A stretch of DNA of 45,728 nt from contig SVFO01000015.1 in the NCBI GenBank assembly GCA_015056795.1, positions 53,201 to 98,928 on the forward strand. The letters are read 5' to 3'. The translations under genes and the position numbers were made by a program. Source of the stretch: Lachnospiraceae bacterium (GTDB taxonomy: Bacteria; Bacillota; Clostridia; Lachnospirales; Lachnospiraceae). Shown piece after piece: positions 22,961-29,975 of the stretch (its first letter is position 1; each line of letters starts with the position of its first letter). The notes below the pieces were generated by a model. It did no database searches, was not told the origin of the DNA, and worked only from the letters and a program-made list of their open reading frames with translations.

Positions 22961-23929
22961 ATGAAGAAAGTATTAGAAAAGATCTATGGGAAGAAGCTGG
23001 AAGGATTTAGTGAGGAACACCTTTCGCTGCCATTATATTTACAGGATGGTCGTAGGTTTTTCAAAGTCTCCATAGCAGGGCATTCTTTTGTAATTGTGTT
23101 TTTAACCATGGGGACTTTTCATGTTCAGGAGTTAAAAAAGCAGTTGTTGACATATCAGTCTTGTCTTAAGGGATCGGTTGTTTACGGCTTTGACAAGGTT
23201 AGTTTTTTTCAAAGAAAAAGCATGATTGAAAATGATATTCCTTTTATAGCAAGCAATGGGCAGATGTTTCTTCCTTTTATGGGAGTGTATTTTGAAAAAT
23301 GTGCACAAAATGTAGAATCGCCTACGGAACGATTTATGCCAGTGACGCAGCTTCTTTATCTATTATTCCTTTATGGAAACGACAGTTATACTAAATCTGA
23401 TGCAGCGAAAAGGATTCATGTTTCAGCAATGTCCGTTACTAGAGCTGCAAAACAACTGGTTGCAAATGGCCTGATCAATGAAAAAAAGCTCGGAACGGAG
23501 GTTTGGATGTCCATAGTTGAAGCGGACAGAAAGGTCTTTTATGAGCGTGGCAAGAACTATTTAATCAATCCAATTCAAGGCAAGATTTATATTCCCAATG
23601 CAAGAGAAAATAGGGATACGCCATCGGCAGGAGAATTTAGTTTGTCACAAAGAACAGATTTGGGATATCCAGAATATATAGAATATGCATTTTACAAGGA
23701 TGATCCAGGCATTCAGGGGCTTATCAGTATCAATCCGAATTATGAAGCATCGAGTGAAATCGCTCGAATTCAGAAATGGAAATATGATCCAAAGATCTTC
23801 TCCTGTAATGGAATGGTCGATCCGGTTTCACTTATTTGCTCATTAAGGGGCACAAGCGATGAAAGAGTGCATAAATGCCTTGAGCAAGTCGAGAAGGAGA
23901 TTTGGAAATGGCAGAGAATGTTGAACTAA
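22961..23929 (+). CDS. wHTH transcriptional regulator, AbiEi-like antitoxin
   Basis: A 322-residue soluble protein. The middle (about 125-195) contains a winged helix-turn-helix (SDAAKRIHVSAMSVTRAAKQLVANGLI); both flanks are alpha/beta of unknown fold. Its gene overlaps a nucleotidyltransferase gene by 22 bp, the arrangement of AbiE-type (type IV) toxin-antitoxin systems, in which the AbiEi antitoxin has a wHTH and autoregulates by binding inverted repeats. Its wHTH is internal, whereas classical AbiEi has it at the N-terminus, so the pair may be a divergent subtype. Start ATG 22961 follows TTAGGAGG; the operator array lies just upstream. Confidence 0.75.
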   Translation: MKKVLEKIYGKKLEGFSEEHLSLPLYLQDGRRFFKVSIAGHSFVIVFLTMGTFHVQELKKQLLTYQSCLKGSVVYGFDKVSFFQRKSMIENDIPFIASNGQMFLPFMGVYFEKCAQNVESPTERFMPVTQLLYLLFLYGNDSYTKSDAAKRIHVSAMSVTRAAKQLVANGLINEKKLGTEVWMSIVEADRKVFYERGKNYLINPIQGKIYIPNARENRDTPSAGEFSLSQRTDLGYPEYIEYAFYKDDPGIQGLISINPNYEASSEIARIQKWKYDPKIFSCNGMVDPVSLICSLRGTSDERVHKCLEQVEKEIWKWQRMLN

Positions 23930-24660
23930 AGAATAATCTGAAATCTTTTAGAGAAGCATTTAAGGATTATTTGGATTCTTATACAGTTATAGGCGGAACA
24001 GCATGTTTGTTGCTTATGGAAGAAGCAGGAAGAAGATTTCGTGCGACCAAGGACATTGACATGATTTTAGTCATGGAAGATAAGGGTGAGGAGTTTTGCA
24101 AAATCTTCTGGGAATACATTGTCAATGGGAAATATACTTGTGGAATGAAGAATTCGGAACCCCATTATTATAGATTTACTGACCCCATTGCTGGTTACCC
24201 AGAACAAATTGAACTCTTTTCAAGACGCTCAGACTTTCGATTAGATTCTAGAATCATTCCAGTTCATATCGATGATGATGTTTCCAGTCTGTCAGCAATT
24301 GCGCTGGATAATGATTTTTATGAATTCATGAAGCAAGGGCGCAGGGTGGTTGACGGAATATCTGTTCTGGGTTCGGAGTATATTTTGCCCTTTAAGATGT
24401 ATGCATGGCTTAACAATGTTGAATTGAGGGCGCAAGGAGCAAAGGTCAATACGGATGACATTAAGAAACATAAAAATGATGTGTTTCGATTGTTTCCGCT
24501 GATAAATCCTGACATCAGGGTTCAAACGAATAGAAATGTAAGTGCGACCGTCAACTCATTTTTAGAAGCCATGAAGAAAGAGGATGTTGCGCGGGAATTT
24601 TTAACGAATGAAAGAACGAAGGAAGAGACACTGGAACTCATTAGAAAAATGTACTTGTAG
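23908..24660 (+). CDS. Nucleotidyltransferase, AbiEii-like toxin candidate
   Basis: A 250-residue protein of the DNA polymerase beta-like nucleotidyltransferase superfamily. The active site is intact: VIGGTACLLLMEEAG (about residues 27-41) gives the GG motif, and RATKDIDMIL places the catalytic acidic pair at Asp-49 and Asp-51. AbiEii toxins transfer nucleotides to tRNA ends and abort phage infection; the target here is unknown. The ATG at 23908 has AAGGAG 8 nt upstream, better than a TTG at 23902. It overlaps the antitoxin gene, is AT-rich like its partner, and is followed at once by a nuclease relic. Confidence 0.78.
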   Translation: MAENVELKNNLKSFREAFKDYLDSYTVIGGTACLLLMEEAGRRFRATKDIDMILVMEDKGEEFCKIFWEYIVNGKYTCGMKNSEPHYYRFTDPIAGYPEQIELFSRRSDFRLDSRIIPVHIDDDVSSLSAIALDNDFYEFMKQGRRVVDGISVLGSEYILPFKMYAWLNNVELRAQGAKVNTDDIKKHKNDVFRLFPLINPDIRVQTNRNVSATVNSFLEAMKKEDVAREFLTNERTKEETLELIRKMYL

Positions 24661-25079
24661 AAGGGGACGAGGGAAGCGACGCAACGGTCTATGACATGGA
24701 GCCGGAGATGCCGTTTGACGACGTAGTGACGATGGTATTCTTGAATTCCAAAGGACGGCAGGAGGATGTGCCGAATGAATTGACCCAGTTCCTGAGATAT
24801 GTGGAAAACAGTACTTGGGAAAATGCCGTTACGGAAGACCTGAAGAAGCTCCATAAGATGGTTGGCTTGGTAAAGCATGACGAGGAGGTGGAAATCCGGT
24901 ATATGAAGTTTTGGGAAGAGAGGGAGAAGATTAGAAGGGAAGCCTTAGAGGGAGGTCGCATTGTCGAACTTTGTCGATGAGAAAAGTCGAATCAGGGTTG
25001 ACAGGGGAGGATCTTGCTGTTATGATTGGAAACTGTGAGTCGCGAAAAGAGTTTTCACTTATTGACAGCAAGGAGTAGA
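24661..25079 (+). pseudogene. Relic of an Rpn-family (PD-(D/E)XK) nuclease/transposase
   Basis: Open pieces here read like the C-terminal half of Rpn (recombination-promoting nuclease) proteins abundant in Lachnospiraceae: DVPNELTQFLRYVENS, then a helical segment, then YMKFWEEREKIRREALEGGR. The catalytic N-terminal half is missing: there is no start and homology begins abruptly after the AbiE-like stop. At 24977 the frame ends (TGA overlapping an ATG), and a 33-codon frame (24977-25079, VESGLTGEDLAVMIG...) looks like the usual Rpn tail in a shifted frame. Dead gene. Confidence 0.65.
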
Positions 25080-25084
25080 CTTCG

Positions 25085-25234
25085 ATGTATTTTAGTTCAG
25101 ATGATTTGTTTCTTATGATTGGCATTATGGGGGCGCTGGTGGAGGCGTATTGCTTCCTTAAGGGGCGCGGGAACGATGACGATCATAACCATAGGGCAGG
25201 GGCCGTAGGGTCGCTCGCGTCCTATGCGGCGTAG
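25085..25234 (+). CDS. Small membrane protein (49 aa)
   Basis: A short gene with AAGGAG 7-8 nt before its ATG. Residues about 8-25 (LFLMIGIMGALVEAYCFL) form one membrane helix, followed by a basic then Asp/His-rich tail (GRGNDDDHNHRAG). Size and topology resemble the holin-like type I toxins of Firmicutes, such as the one at 29760, but the tail differs and I see no obvious antisense RNA. Alternatively it is a chance frame within decayed DNA. The RBS and the hydrophobic helix are the only support. Confidence 0.4.
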   Translation: MYFSSDDLFLMIGIMGALVEAYCFLKGRGNDDDHNHRAGAVGSLASYAA

Positions 25235-25258
25235 GTCGCGATGGACGGCAGCAAGCCA

Positions 25259-25341
25259 GGCTCTATATCGTATGGGTTTTATGGCAGCGTAGGCTTTATA
25301 GCGCATGGGCTCTATGGCAGCATAGGTCCTATGGCATAGTA
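25259..25341. repeat. Imperfect tandem 33-bp repeat
   Basis: Units at 25259-25291 and 25292-25324 are about 85% identical, with a partial third to 25341. Recurring words are GGCTYTATA and TATGGCAGCRTAGG. Because 33 is a multiple of three, the minus strand reads an 11-residue repeat (AYAAIKPIRYR / TYAAIEPMRYK), but no start signal supports translation. Confidence 0.6.
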
Positions 25342-25410
25342 GGCTAGGCTGCGCCATTTACAATTTAAGCGCGAGGGGGCGTGGAGATAGTTTGGCGTTA
25401 ATGATGAGAA

Positions 25411-25443
25411 GGGCGGTTTCCTGAAAGGGAGACCGCTCTTTTT
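25411..25443 (+). terminator. Intrinsic terminator
   Basis: GGGCGGT pairs with ACCGCTC (one wobble) around a loop containing CCTGAAAGG, followed by five Ts. Confidence 0.8.
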
Positions 25444-25549
25444 ATGGAGGGGGAGAGTTAAAAGAATAACTGAGGGATGTTTTGCCTTTGGAGGCAAAAA
25501 CATAACTATGGGGCTGAACTAACTTATTTAGGATATGTGTAAAACATCG

Positions 25550-25592
25550 AGCTCATGCATGGAATTACCACCATGTATGAGCTTGTTTGTTT
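25550..25592. terminator. Hairpin, probable intrinsic terminator
   Basis: AGCTCATGCATGG (25550-25562) pairs with CCATGTATGAGCT (25571-25583) with one wobble, followed by TGTTTGTTT. No intact gene directly precedes it. Confidence 0.6.
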
Positions 25593-25650
25593 ATCTTGGG
25601 TAAATTCTCGTAAGGCAGTACCGATAGTATTCTTCAGGGAATAGCTTTGC

Positions 25651-25939
25651 CAGATGGATCATGCGGAAACGAGCGGACGAGCGACCATTTTCGGATATTA
25701 TGTTTCAGATCCCGAGAGATATGGGGTTGTTGCATTCGATGAGGACGGCAAAGCAACAAGCATCGATATTTGTTGAGAATGTCAAGAGAGAGCAAGGGAT
25801 TTTGGTTGGTTCACCTGAAATAATTGCTTACAAAAATGGATTTATTGACAAGAATGGATTGATTACATGTGCAGAGGCATATAAGAGCAGCGAATATGGA
25901 GAAGACTTAATAAAGACAGCAGATGATCAGACAGCATAG
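25651..25939 (+). pseudogene. rmlA: Collapsed relic of glucose-1-phosphate thymidylyltransferase
   Basis: Two parts of one enzyme are fused out of frame. From about 25670, one frame reads [20 protein letters not shown] followed by EDGKATSI, a hallmark of the middle of RmlA/RfbA. From about 25752, another frame reads [20 protein letters not shown] and then IAYKNGFIDKNGLIT, the RmlA C-terminus. The roughly 130 residues that normally lie between them, including catalytic parts, are deleted, and the N-terminus is missing. RmlA makes dTDP-glucose for rhamnose; no other rml gene is nearby, so this is a stranded fragment. Confidence 0.75.
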
Positions 25940-26159
25940 ACAGGAAACCTAATTTGCAAGGGCAGACGGCCGGGCGGGAACGCCAAAGGTCGCCTGCCTT
26001 TTGTGCGTTTCAAGGATTTACCAGGTACTTTTCTGCGATAATATGATAAAGTATTCATATGATAGTTGTTATTATGCACAAAACGGGATGCCAAATAGGG
26101 CAATGTAGATAAAAACAACAAAATTTTAGTATTTTCTTACATTTATATAGAAATTTGAT

Positions 26160-26275
26160 AGCTGTTCCTTGTTTTATGGTCTGTATCACGAAAGCTTGCT
26201 ACGGGGGAAGGATATTCTACGAAACTAGACGCCTTTAAAGGGATTACTAGAAGCTTGGCTTTTTACTCTTAACTT
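26160..26275. repeat. Long direct repeat, copy A
   Basis: About 113 bp here match 29397-29510 at nearly 90% identity in the same orientation, beginning AGCTGTTCC and running through TGGTCTGTATCACGAAAGCT to beyond GGGATTACTAGAAGC. The two copies flank 3.1 kb with the IS relic and the NYN gene. Both hold a 20-codon open frame starting MVCITKACYGGRI with the stop at the same place. Confidence 0.75.
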
Positions 26276-26300
26276 CCAGTGATTTTTCCACTCAATGCCC

Positions 26301-26341
26301 AAAACGGGGAAACAGTAGCCGGTGCTACCGTTTCCCCGTTA
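26301..26341 (-). terminator. Strong intrinsic terminator for the minus-strand mini-operon
   Basis: AACGGGGAAAC and GTTTCCCCGTT form the base, with GTAGC/GCTAC above it, giving about 16 bp and one mismatch. On the minus strand it is followed by TTTT. The stop codon of the 93-aa gene lies in the stem. Confidence 0.85.
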
Positions 26342-26606
26342 CGTTACCGTAAAACATTTCGAGAAGAAGGGGCATGTGGGACTTGAGCATTCTGACATGG
26401 CTGGAATAACTGAAGATCACCCCTGGCTGATCCAGGTTGTCCGAATGAGCCACCGCCGAAAATCCCTCCCCTTCAATTCCAAGGTAAGTGTCGACCCGTT
26501 TTAGCTTTCCTTCCCCGTTCTTTATGAGCACGTTCATCATCGTAAGCCCGTCACCGACGCCATAAAGGTCGACCCGTCTTTCCGAAGCCGAATACTTTTC
26601 CATCAT
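26325..26606 (-). CDS. Hypothetical protein (93 aa), second gene of a mini-operon
   Basis: No family recognised. The 93-residue protein is soluble and alpha/beta (VDLYGVGDGLTMMNVLIKNG..., VDTYLGIEGEGFSAVAHSDN). Its ATG at 26606 overlaps the stop of the 24-codon upstream frame, and GGGGGGAGGA lies just ahead, so translation is probably coupled. A strong terminator closes the unit. It is intact, although everything around it is decayed, which argues for selection or recent arrival. It lies between repeat copy A and the left end of the IS relic. Confidence 0.6.
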   Translation of the reverse strand: MMEKYSASERRVDLYGVGDGLTMMNVLIKNGEGKLKRVDTYLGIEGEGFSAVAHSDNLDQPGVIFSYSSHVRMLKSHMPLLLEMFYGNVTGKR

Positions 26607-26677
26607 TCGCAGTCCTCCCCCCTGATGAACGCCATGATCTCCGCGTAGGAACGGCGGCTCCTTACTACTGCCGCCAT
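26603..26677 (-). CDS. Small leader-like protein (24 aa)
   Basis: A 24-codon frame, MAAVVRSRRSYAEIMAFIRG plus four residues, preceded by GGGGAGG at 5 nt spacing. It is basic at the N-terminus and overlaps the next gene (TGA/ATG). It may be a leader peptide or a true micro-protein partner. It starts 43 bp outside the left inverted repeat of the IS relic, so an outward IS promoter could drive it. Confidence 0.5.
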   Translation of the reverse strand: MAAVVRSRRSYAEIMAFIRGEDCE

Positions 26678-26719
26678 GATTTCCTCCCCTTAATGTAATC
26701 GAAGGTTAAACCCCGTTTG

Positions 26720-28153
26720 TTCCTTGAAAACCGAATGTTTTGTAGATTTATTTTTCCTAAATGGTGTTTTGGTTAATTAGGCGGACCATTTCCCGCCTTC
26801 CTTTTCATGCCAGCAGTGGATTTGAGGCATAATTACCAAGGCCCTTTCGAAAAACGAAGGGCTTCCTGAAGTTGAATGCGCCCACTTTGCTCCCGAAAAA
26901 GAATTTTCCCCGTTGTTTTCCGCGGGGCAGCTTGTCAAGCCGGTAATTCTTTCTGATGTTTGAAGGAACCGTCTCAACGCCATTCCTGAGTCTTGCGTAA
27001 TACTTGAATTCCTCGCTGCCCATGCGTCTTTCGTGTTTGGCCCTGTTGGAAGCATTTGGGGAAGTGGTAAACTTGGCCCTGCCGTTTTTTATTCTCGGCC
27101 TGCACTGATCACGATAAGGACAGCGTTCTTTTGCCTTGCCAGTTCGACGTTGTTTCCACCGCCGTAACCGCCGTCCGTTATCATGGTGACGGTTTCCGCC
27201 GAAGGCTCCGTTTCCGCAATGATGTCCTGCAGGAACTGGCTGTCGCTGTGGACGTTCTGCTCATACTGGTAGTTGGTGATGACGGAACCGTTTTTCCCGA
27301 GGGATTCCTTCAGGTTGGCAACGTAGCCACGGTGGATTTTTCCGGCCTTGTTCCGACAGGTTGCTTCAGGATCGGAAGGGTTCTGCAGCATGGCGGAGTT
27401 CATCATTCCGTCCTCCTTTGTGCGAAGGCGTCTTTTGCCGCCGTCCATGACAGTCTGCTCCGACAGGCAGCGGATGAGCAGTTCGTATTCCGTCACCTCT
27501 GCCATGACCGTGCCGCATGCCGCAACAAGTTCGTCCGCATCATCAAGAAGCTTTTGGATCTTTTCTTCCAGGTTTTCACTTCTTTGATGATAAAACGTGC
27601 GGTTAAAATCGTTTGGATCTGCATAGGCCTTCAGGTTGTCGGAAAGCAGTCCCTTGTGGTTCTTCTCAAGATAAATGCAAACCTTTGCCATGCAGGCGTA
27701 TATGAGCTCCGTTCGGCTGAGGAGGCGAATGTTGGCTTCAATCATCATGGAGTCCATTTGGCGAATGCGTCCGTTGACGTTCATCATCTTTGCAATCTTT
27801 TGTCCGAGGTCTTTTACACAGTCGGGTACAGGTCAACCCCGTGAAGCCTTTCGTAATCATAACAGCGCTTTCTGAAGCGGCTTAGTGTGAAGCGTCGTTT
27901 CCGTACAAAACGGAAAAGCGTTTCTCGTCAATGGCGGGAAAGACTTCGTCAGCGAACACTTTCGCCCACGATTTTTCAAGGGCTTTCTGCTCCCTTGCGG
28001 TGAGACCGTAAAAGCTGTCGTTAATGGATAACTGCTGACAGGGATTTTCCTTAAAAGACATGGCTGATTCCTCCTGTAAATGCTAAGATAATTATATCAA
28101 AAGGAATCGCAGATGTCTTTAAAAATCTACACGATATTCGGTTTTCAAGGAGC
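26720..28153 (-). mobile_element. Degenerate IS1182-family insertion sequence
   Basis: About 1.43 kb bounded by imperfect terminal inverted repeats: TCCTTGAAAACCGAATG at the left (26721-26737) and CGGTTTTCAAGGA in reverse at the right (28139-28151), each followed inward by a TAGATTTA-like stretch. The single transposase inside is broken. No clear target duplication is visible. Confidence 0.8.
26805..28061 (-). pseudogene. IS1182-family DDE transposase, inactivated
   Basis: The start (28061, after AGGAGG) reads MSFKENPCQQLSINDSFYGL as in related IS elements. After about 58 residues the frame stops near DASH and the sequence jumps to a segment encoding TLSRFRKRCYDYERLHGVDL, so about 60 residues are missing. 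A further frameshift follows before MMNVNGRIRQMDSMMIEANI. The DDE-core segment (TVTMITDGGYGGGNNVELAR) and the C-terminus (YARLRNGVETVPSNIRKNYR, then PRGKQRGKFFFGSK) are present in separate frames. At least one deletion and two frame changes make it nonfunctional. Confidence 0.85.
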
Positions 28154-28369
28154 TAAGTCGGGACTTTTGACCCCAGCATCATTTGGATGTAAAAATAAAA
28201 CTTAGGAATCTATAAAAAGGGCAAACATTGCCGCTAAGGATATTCAGATATAAACCGCAAAAATTGTTGGAATAGTTGTCAAATTAAGGGAGAAAAACCA
28301 ATCCCCATACTTGTCCACGTATTTGTGCTGTTTATACACAGACTTATACACATTTTTTGCAAAAACATC

Positions 28370-28399
28370 TTGACTTTTTCTCGCAAATTGGGGTATCAT
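28370..28399 (+). promoter_or_regulatory. Promoter of the NYN gene leader
   Basis: TTGACT (28370-28375) and TATCAT (28394-28399) are spaced by 18 bp. Transcription would start close to the ACCTTCA hairpin at 28406. Confidence 0.55.
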
Positions 28400-28405
28400 A
28401 TAAGT

Positions 28406-28497
28406 ACCTTCAAAAATGAAGGTTCTAACAAGAAAGTGTACTCCAAGTAGTAATTCTCCCACGATAAGGGAAGCAATGAAACTTGGGGTATTTTTTT
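28406..28497 (+). promoter_or_regulatory. Leader RNA with hairpin and intrinsic terminator before the NYN gene
   Basis: The leader begins with a perfect hairpin, ACCTTCA-AAAA-TGAAGGT (28406-28423). TACTCCAAGT (28439-28448) then pairs with ACTTGGGGTA (28481-28490) with one wobble, directly followed by seven Ts and only then AGGAGG (28498-28503). This is a factor-independent terminator between promoter and gene, so expression must depend on readthrough or antitermination. An inner TCCC/GGGA hairpin sits in the long loop. Confidence 0.65.
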
Positions 28498-28511
28498 AGG
28501 AGGAATTCATT

Positions 28512-29198
28512 ATGAACGAAAGACCTGTGAATCTTGTTCACAAAACGGCAATCTTGGTTGATGGTGCTTTTTACAGGAAGCGTGCTTATAACCTATTTGG
28601 TGACAAAGATCCAGCCACTAGAGCGCAAGAGCTTGCGACCTATTGTCATAGGCACATTATAGAGGAAAAAGAAGGGACTTCCCTTTACCGTGTATTCTAT
28701 TATGATTGCCCCCCATCAAAGATTCAAGTATACCATCCTTTATTAAAAAAGCAGATAAATCTTGCCAAAACGGATGCCTATAAATGGTCTGAAGATTTTC
28801 TTAATGAATTAAAGCATCAAAGAAAATTTGCCCTTCGTTTAGGGCGCCTTGCCGAAGAACAGGCCTGCTATCTTATACGTTCTGAAGTGTTCCGACATAT
28901 ATTGGCTGGGAAGCGAGACATTACATCCTTGGTTGAGGAAGACTTCTACTTATCCATCCCGCAAAAAGGAGTCGACATGCGCATAGGCATCGACATATCT
29001 TCATTAGCCTTTAAGCATCAGGTAGATCAGATCGTTCTAATTTCCGGAGATAGTGATTTTGTCCCTGCGGCCAAACAGGCACGACGAGAGGGTATCGATT
29101 TTATTCTGGATCCAATGCGTTCTCCCATCAAGGACGACCTGTATGAGCACATAGATGGCATAAGAACGAAAGCTCCAAAACCCAGTACGACATCATGA
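28512..29198 (+). CDS. NYN (PIN-like) domain protein, probable RNase
   Basis: A 228-residue protein of the NYN/LabA-like (DUF88-type) family, PIN-fold metal-dependent nucleases. The acidic active-site residues are in TAILVDGAFY (Asp-17), GVDMRIGIDI (about 154-163) and LISGDSDFVPAAKQ, all at family positions. The middle (60-130) holds an extra helical region. The protein is soluble. AGGAGG is 8 nt from the ATG. Members act on RNA in tRNA decay, phage defence or regulation; the target here is unknown. The upstream terminator-bearing leader, reminiscent of layouts in which RNA limits toxin dosage, is discussed in the findings. Confidence 0.85.
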   Translation: MNERPVNLVHKTAILVDGAFYRKRAYNLFGDKDPATRAQELATYCHRHIIEEKEGTSLYRVFYYDCPPSKIQVYHPLLKKQINLAKTDAYKWSEDFLNELKHQRKFALRLGRLAEEQACYLIRSEVFRHILAGKRDITSLVEEDFYLSIPQKGVDMRIGIDISSLAFKHQVDQIVLISGDSDFVPAAKQARREGIDFILDPMRSPIKDDLYEHIDGIRTKAPKPSTTS

Positions 29199-29380
29199 AC
29201 CAAACAGTTTGTGCATACCTATATCCTTTCAGAAAATATGCGGCAAGATGAGAGCCTTTCGGAATAAGGATGCGGTGGAAGGGATCGGGGGATGTTTGAG
29301 GCGGCGATGGGGATAGTGGAGGAATATGAGAAGGGGAGAGGGATGGAAAGGACTTCGAAATTGATATGAATATGTTGATG

Positions 29381-29413
29381 CAGGGAACAGGATGTTAGCT
29401 GTTCCCTGTTTTT
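29381..29413 (+). terminator. Intrinsic terminator at the edge of repeat copy B
   Basis: AGGGAACAG pairs with CTGTTCCCT, followed by TTTTT. The right arm belongs to the 113-bp repeat; the left arm is unique to this copy. It probably ends a decayed upstream gene whose frame at about 29290-29370 resembles an Rpn tail (GMFEAAMGIVEEYEKG). Confidence 0.75.
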
Positions 29414-29510
29414 ATGGTCTGTATCACGAAAGCTTGCTACGGGGGGAGAATATCCCACGAAACTAAACGCCTATAAAGGGATTACTAGAAGCATTGGCTT
29501 TTCACTTAAT
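29397..29510. repeat. Long direct repeat, copy B
   Basis: Partner of 26160-26275. Differences between copies are scattered substitutions and a few single-base indels outside the shared 20-codon frame, in which changes are mostly silent or conservative. Confidence 0.75.
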
Positions 29511-29640
29511 ATTGGGTAAAATGTACAAAGATTGGCGAGGTGACTGGCGTTTTCATTGACACCATGAAAACGCTTTAATTATAAGGGCTTTCACACATTT
29601 TGGACAATTGATCCGAATAGAAAATCGTGATTTTGCCAAG

Positions 29641-29670
29641 TTGACTTTGTGCAACTTACCATGATACAGT
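29641..29670 (+). promoter_or_regulatory. Probable promoter of the holin-like toxin
   Basis: TTGACT (29641-29646) and TACAGT (29665-29670) at 18 bp spacing. The mRNA would start near 29677, giving about 80 nt of leader. Confidence 0.45.
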
Positions 29671-29704
29671 CGTTGATAAGGAAAGCCATAGAGCAAGGCG
29701 GCTA

Positions 29705-29751
29705 CCCTCCATTACCGGAGGGAATCACCCTCCGGACGAAAGAAAGGAGGG
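29705..29751 (+). promoter_or_regulatory. RBS-sequestering leader switch of the toxin mRNA
   Basis: Four mutually complementary blocks alternate: CCCTCC (29705-29710), GGAGGG (29717-29722), CCCTCC (29728-29733) and GGAGGG (29746-29751). The last is the toxin Shine-Dalgarno. Blocks 2 and 3 form a perfect 8-bp hairpin CCGGAGGG/CCCTCCGG, which frees the RBS; blocks 3 and 4 together bury it. The arrangement allows two exclusive states. Confidence 0.7.
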
Positions 29752-29759
29752 CGATGCCA

Positions 29760-29855
29760 ATGTATGTTACATATGCTGATTTGATTCAGATTGGAATATT
29801 CATTGTGGCCCTTATTGGATTGTGTTACGCAATCGCTAAGGGGAAAGAAAAATAG
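29760..29855 (+). CDS. Holin-like type I toxin (small membrane protein)
   Basis: A 31-residue peptide beginning MYVTYADLIQIGIFIVALIG, with a single membrane helix and a basic end (KGKEK). It matches the putative holin-like toxin family of Firmicutes in its YADLIQxG start and its size. Such peptides damage the membrane when overproduced and are restrained by an antisense RNA. The ATG at 29760 lies 9 nt after AGGAGGG; a start at 29754 (MPMYV) is only 3 nt away from it and less likely. Too short for most gene finders. Confidence 0.8.
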   Translation: MYVTYADLIQIGIFIVALIGLCYAIAKGKEK

Positions 29856-29940
29856 CCGCCAACTATTCGCAGTAGTTGACGGCTAGGTTGAAAAACTTAG
29901 TCTCACTATAAAGGGTAGCCGCCTCTGTGGCTTTCCCCTT
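29846..29940 (-). ncRNA. Convergent antisense RNA, candidate antitoxin
   Basis: On the minus strand a promoter (29947-29975) is followed by about 95 nt ending in a perfect terminator: TAGCCGTCAACTA pairs with TAGTTGGCGGCTA, then TTTTT (29848-29852). The one irregular pair is a U-G wobble in the minus-strand RNA but a C-A clash on the plus strand, so the fold belongs to the minus transcript. Near its 5' end AAAGGG and AGCC pair with GGCT and CCCTTT. It overlaps the 3' end of the toxin mRNA, as in TxpA/RatA-type systems. Confidence 0.75.
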
Positions 29941-29946
29941 TATTAC

Positions 29947-29975
29947 AATATATCATACAATGGTTACATATGCAA
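29947..29975 (-). promoter_or_regulatory. Promoter of the antisense RNA
   Basis: Minus-strand TTGCAT (29970-29975) and TATATT (29947-29952) are spaced by 17 bp. Confidence 0.7.

Noticed and set aside
25097..25357. Minus-strand 86-codon frame with 11-residue repeats
   Set aside because: The repeats reflect the 33-bp DNA repeat; no RBS, and the frame overlaps a better-supported small gene.
26160..26275. Repeat copies A and B as tRNA-derived attachment sites
   Set aside because: No tRNA arm or anticodon structure can be drawn and no integrase gene is present.
27131..27844. 237-codon plus-strand frame across the transposase
   Set aside because: It is antisense to recognisable IS1182 transposase sequence.
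26720..28153. Functional insertion sequence
   Set aside because: The transposase has an internal deletion and frame changes; only a partner copy elsewhere could move it.
29290..29380. Second Rpn nuclease gene
   Set aside because: Only a short tail-like stretch (GMFEAAMGIVEEYEKG) is open; too little to call even a reliable relic.
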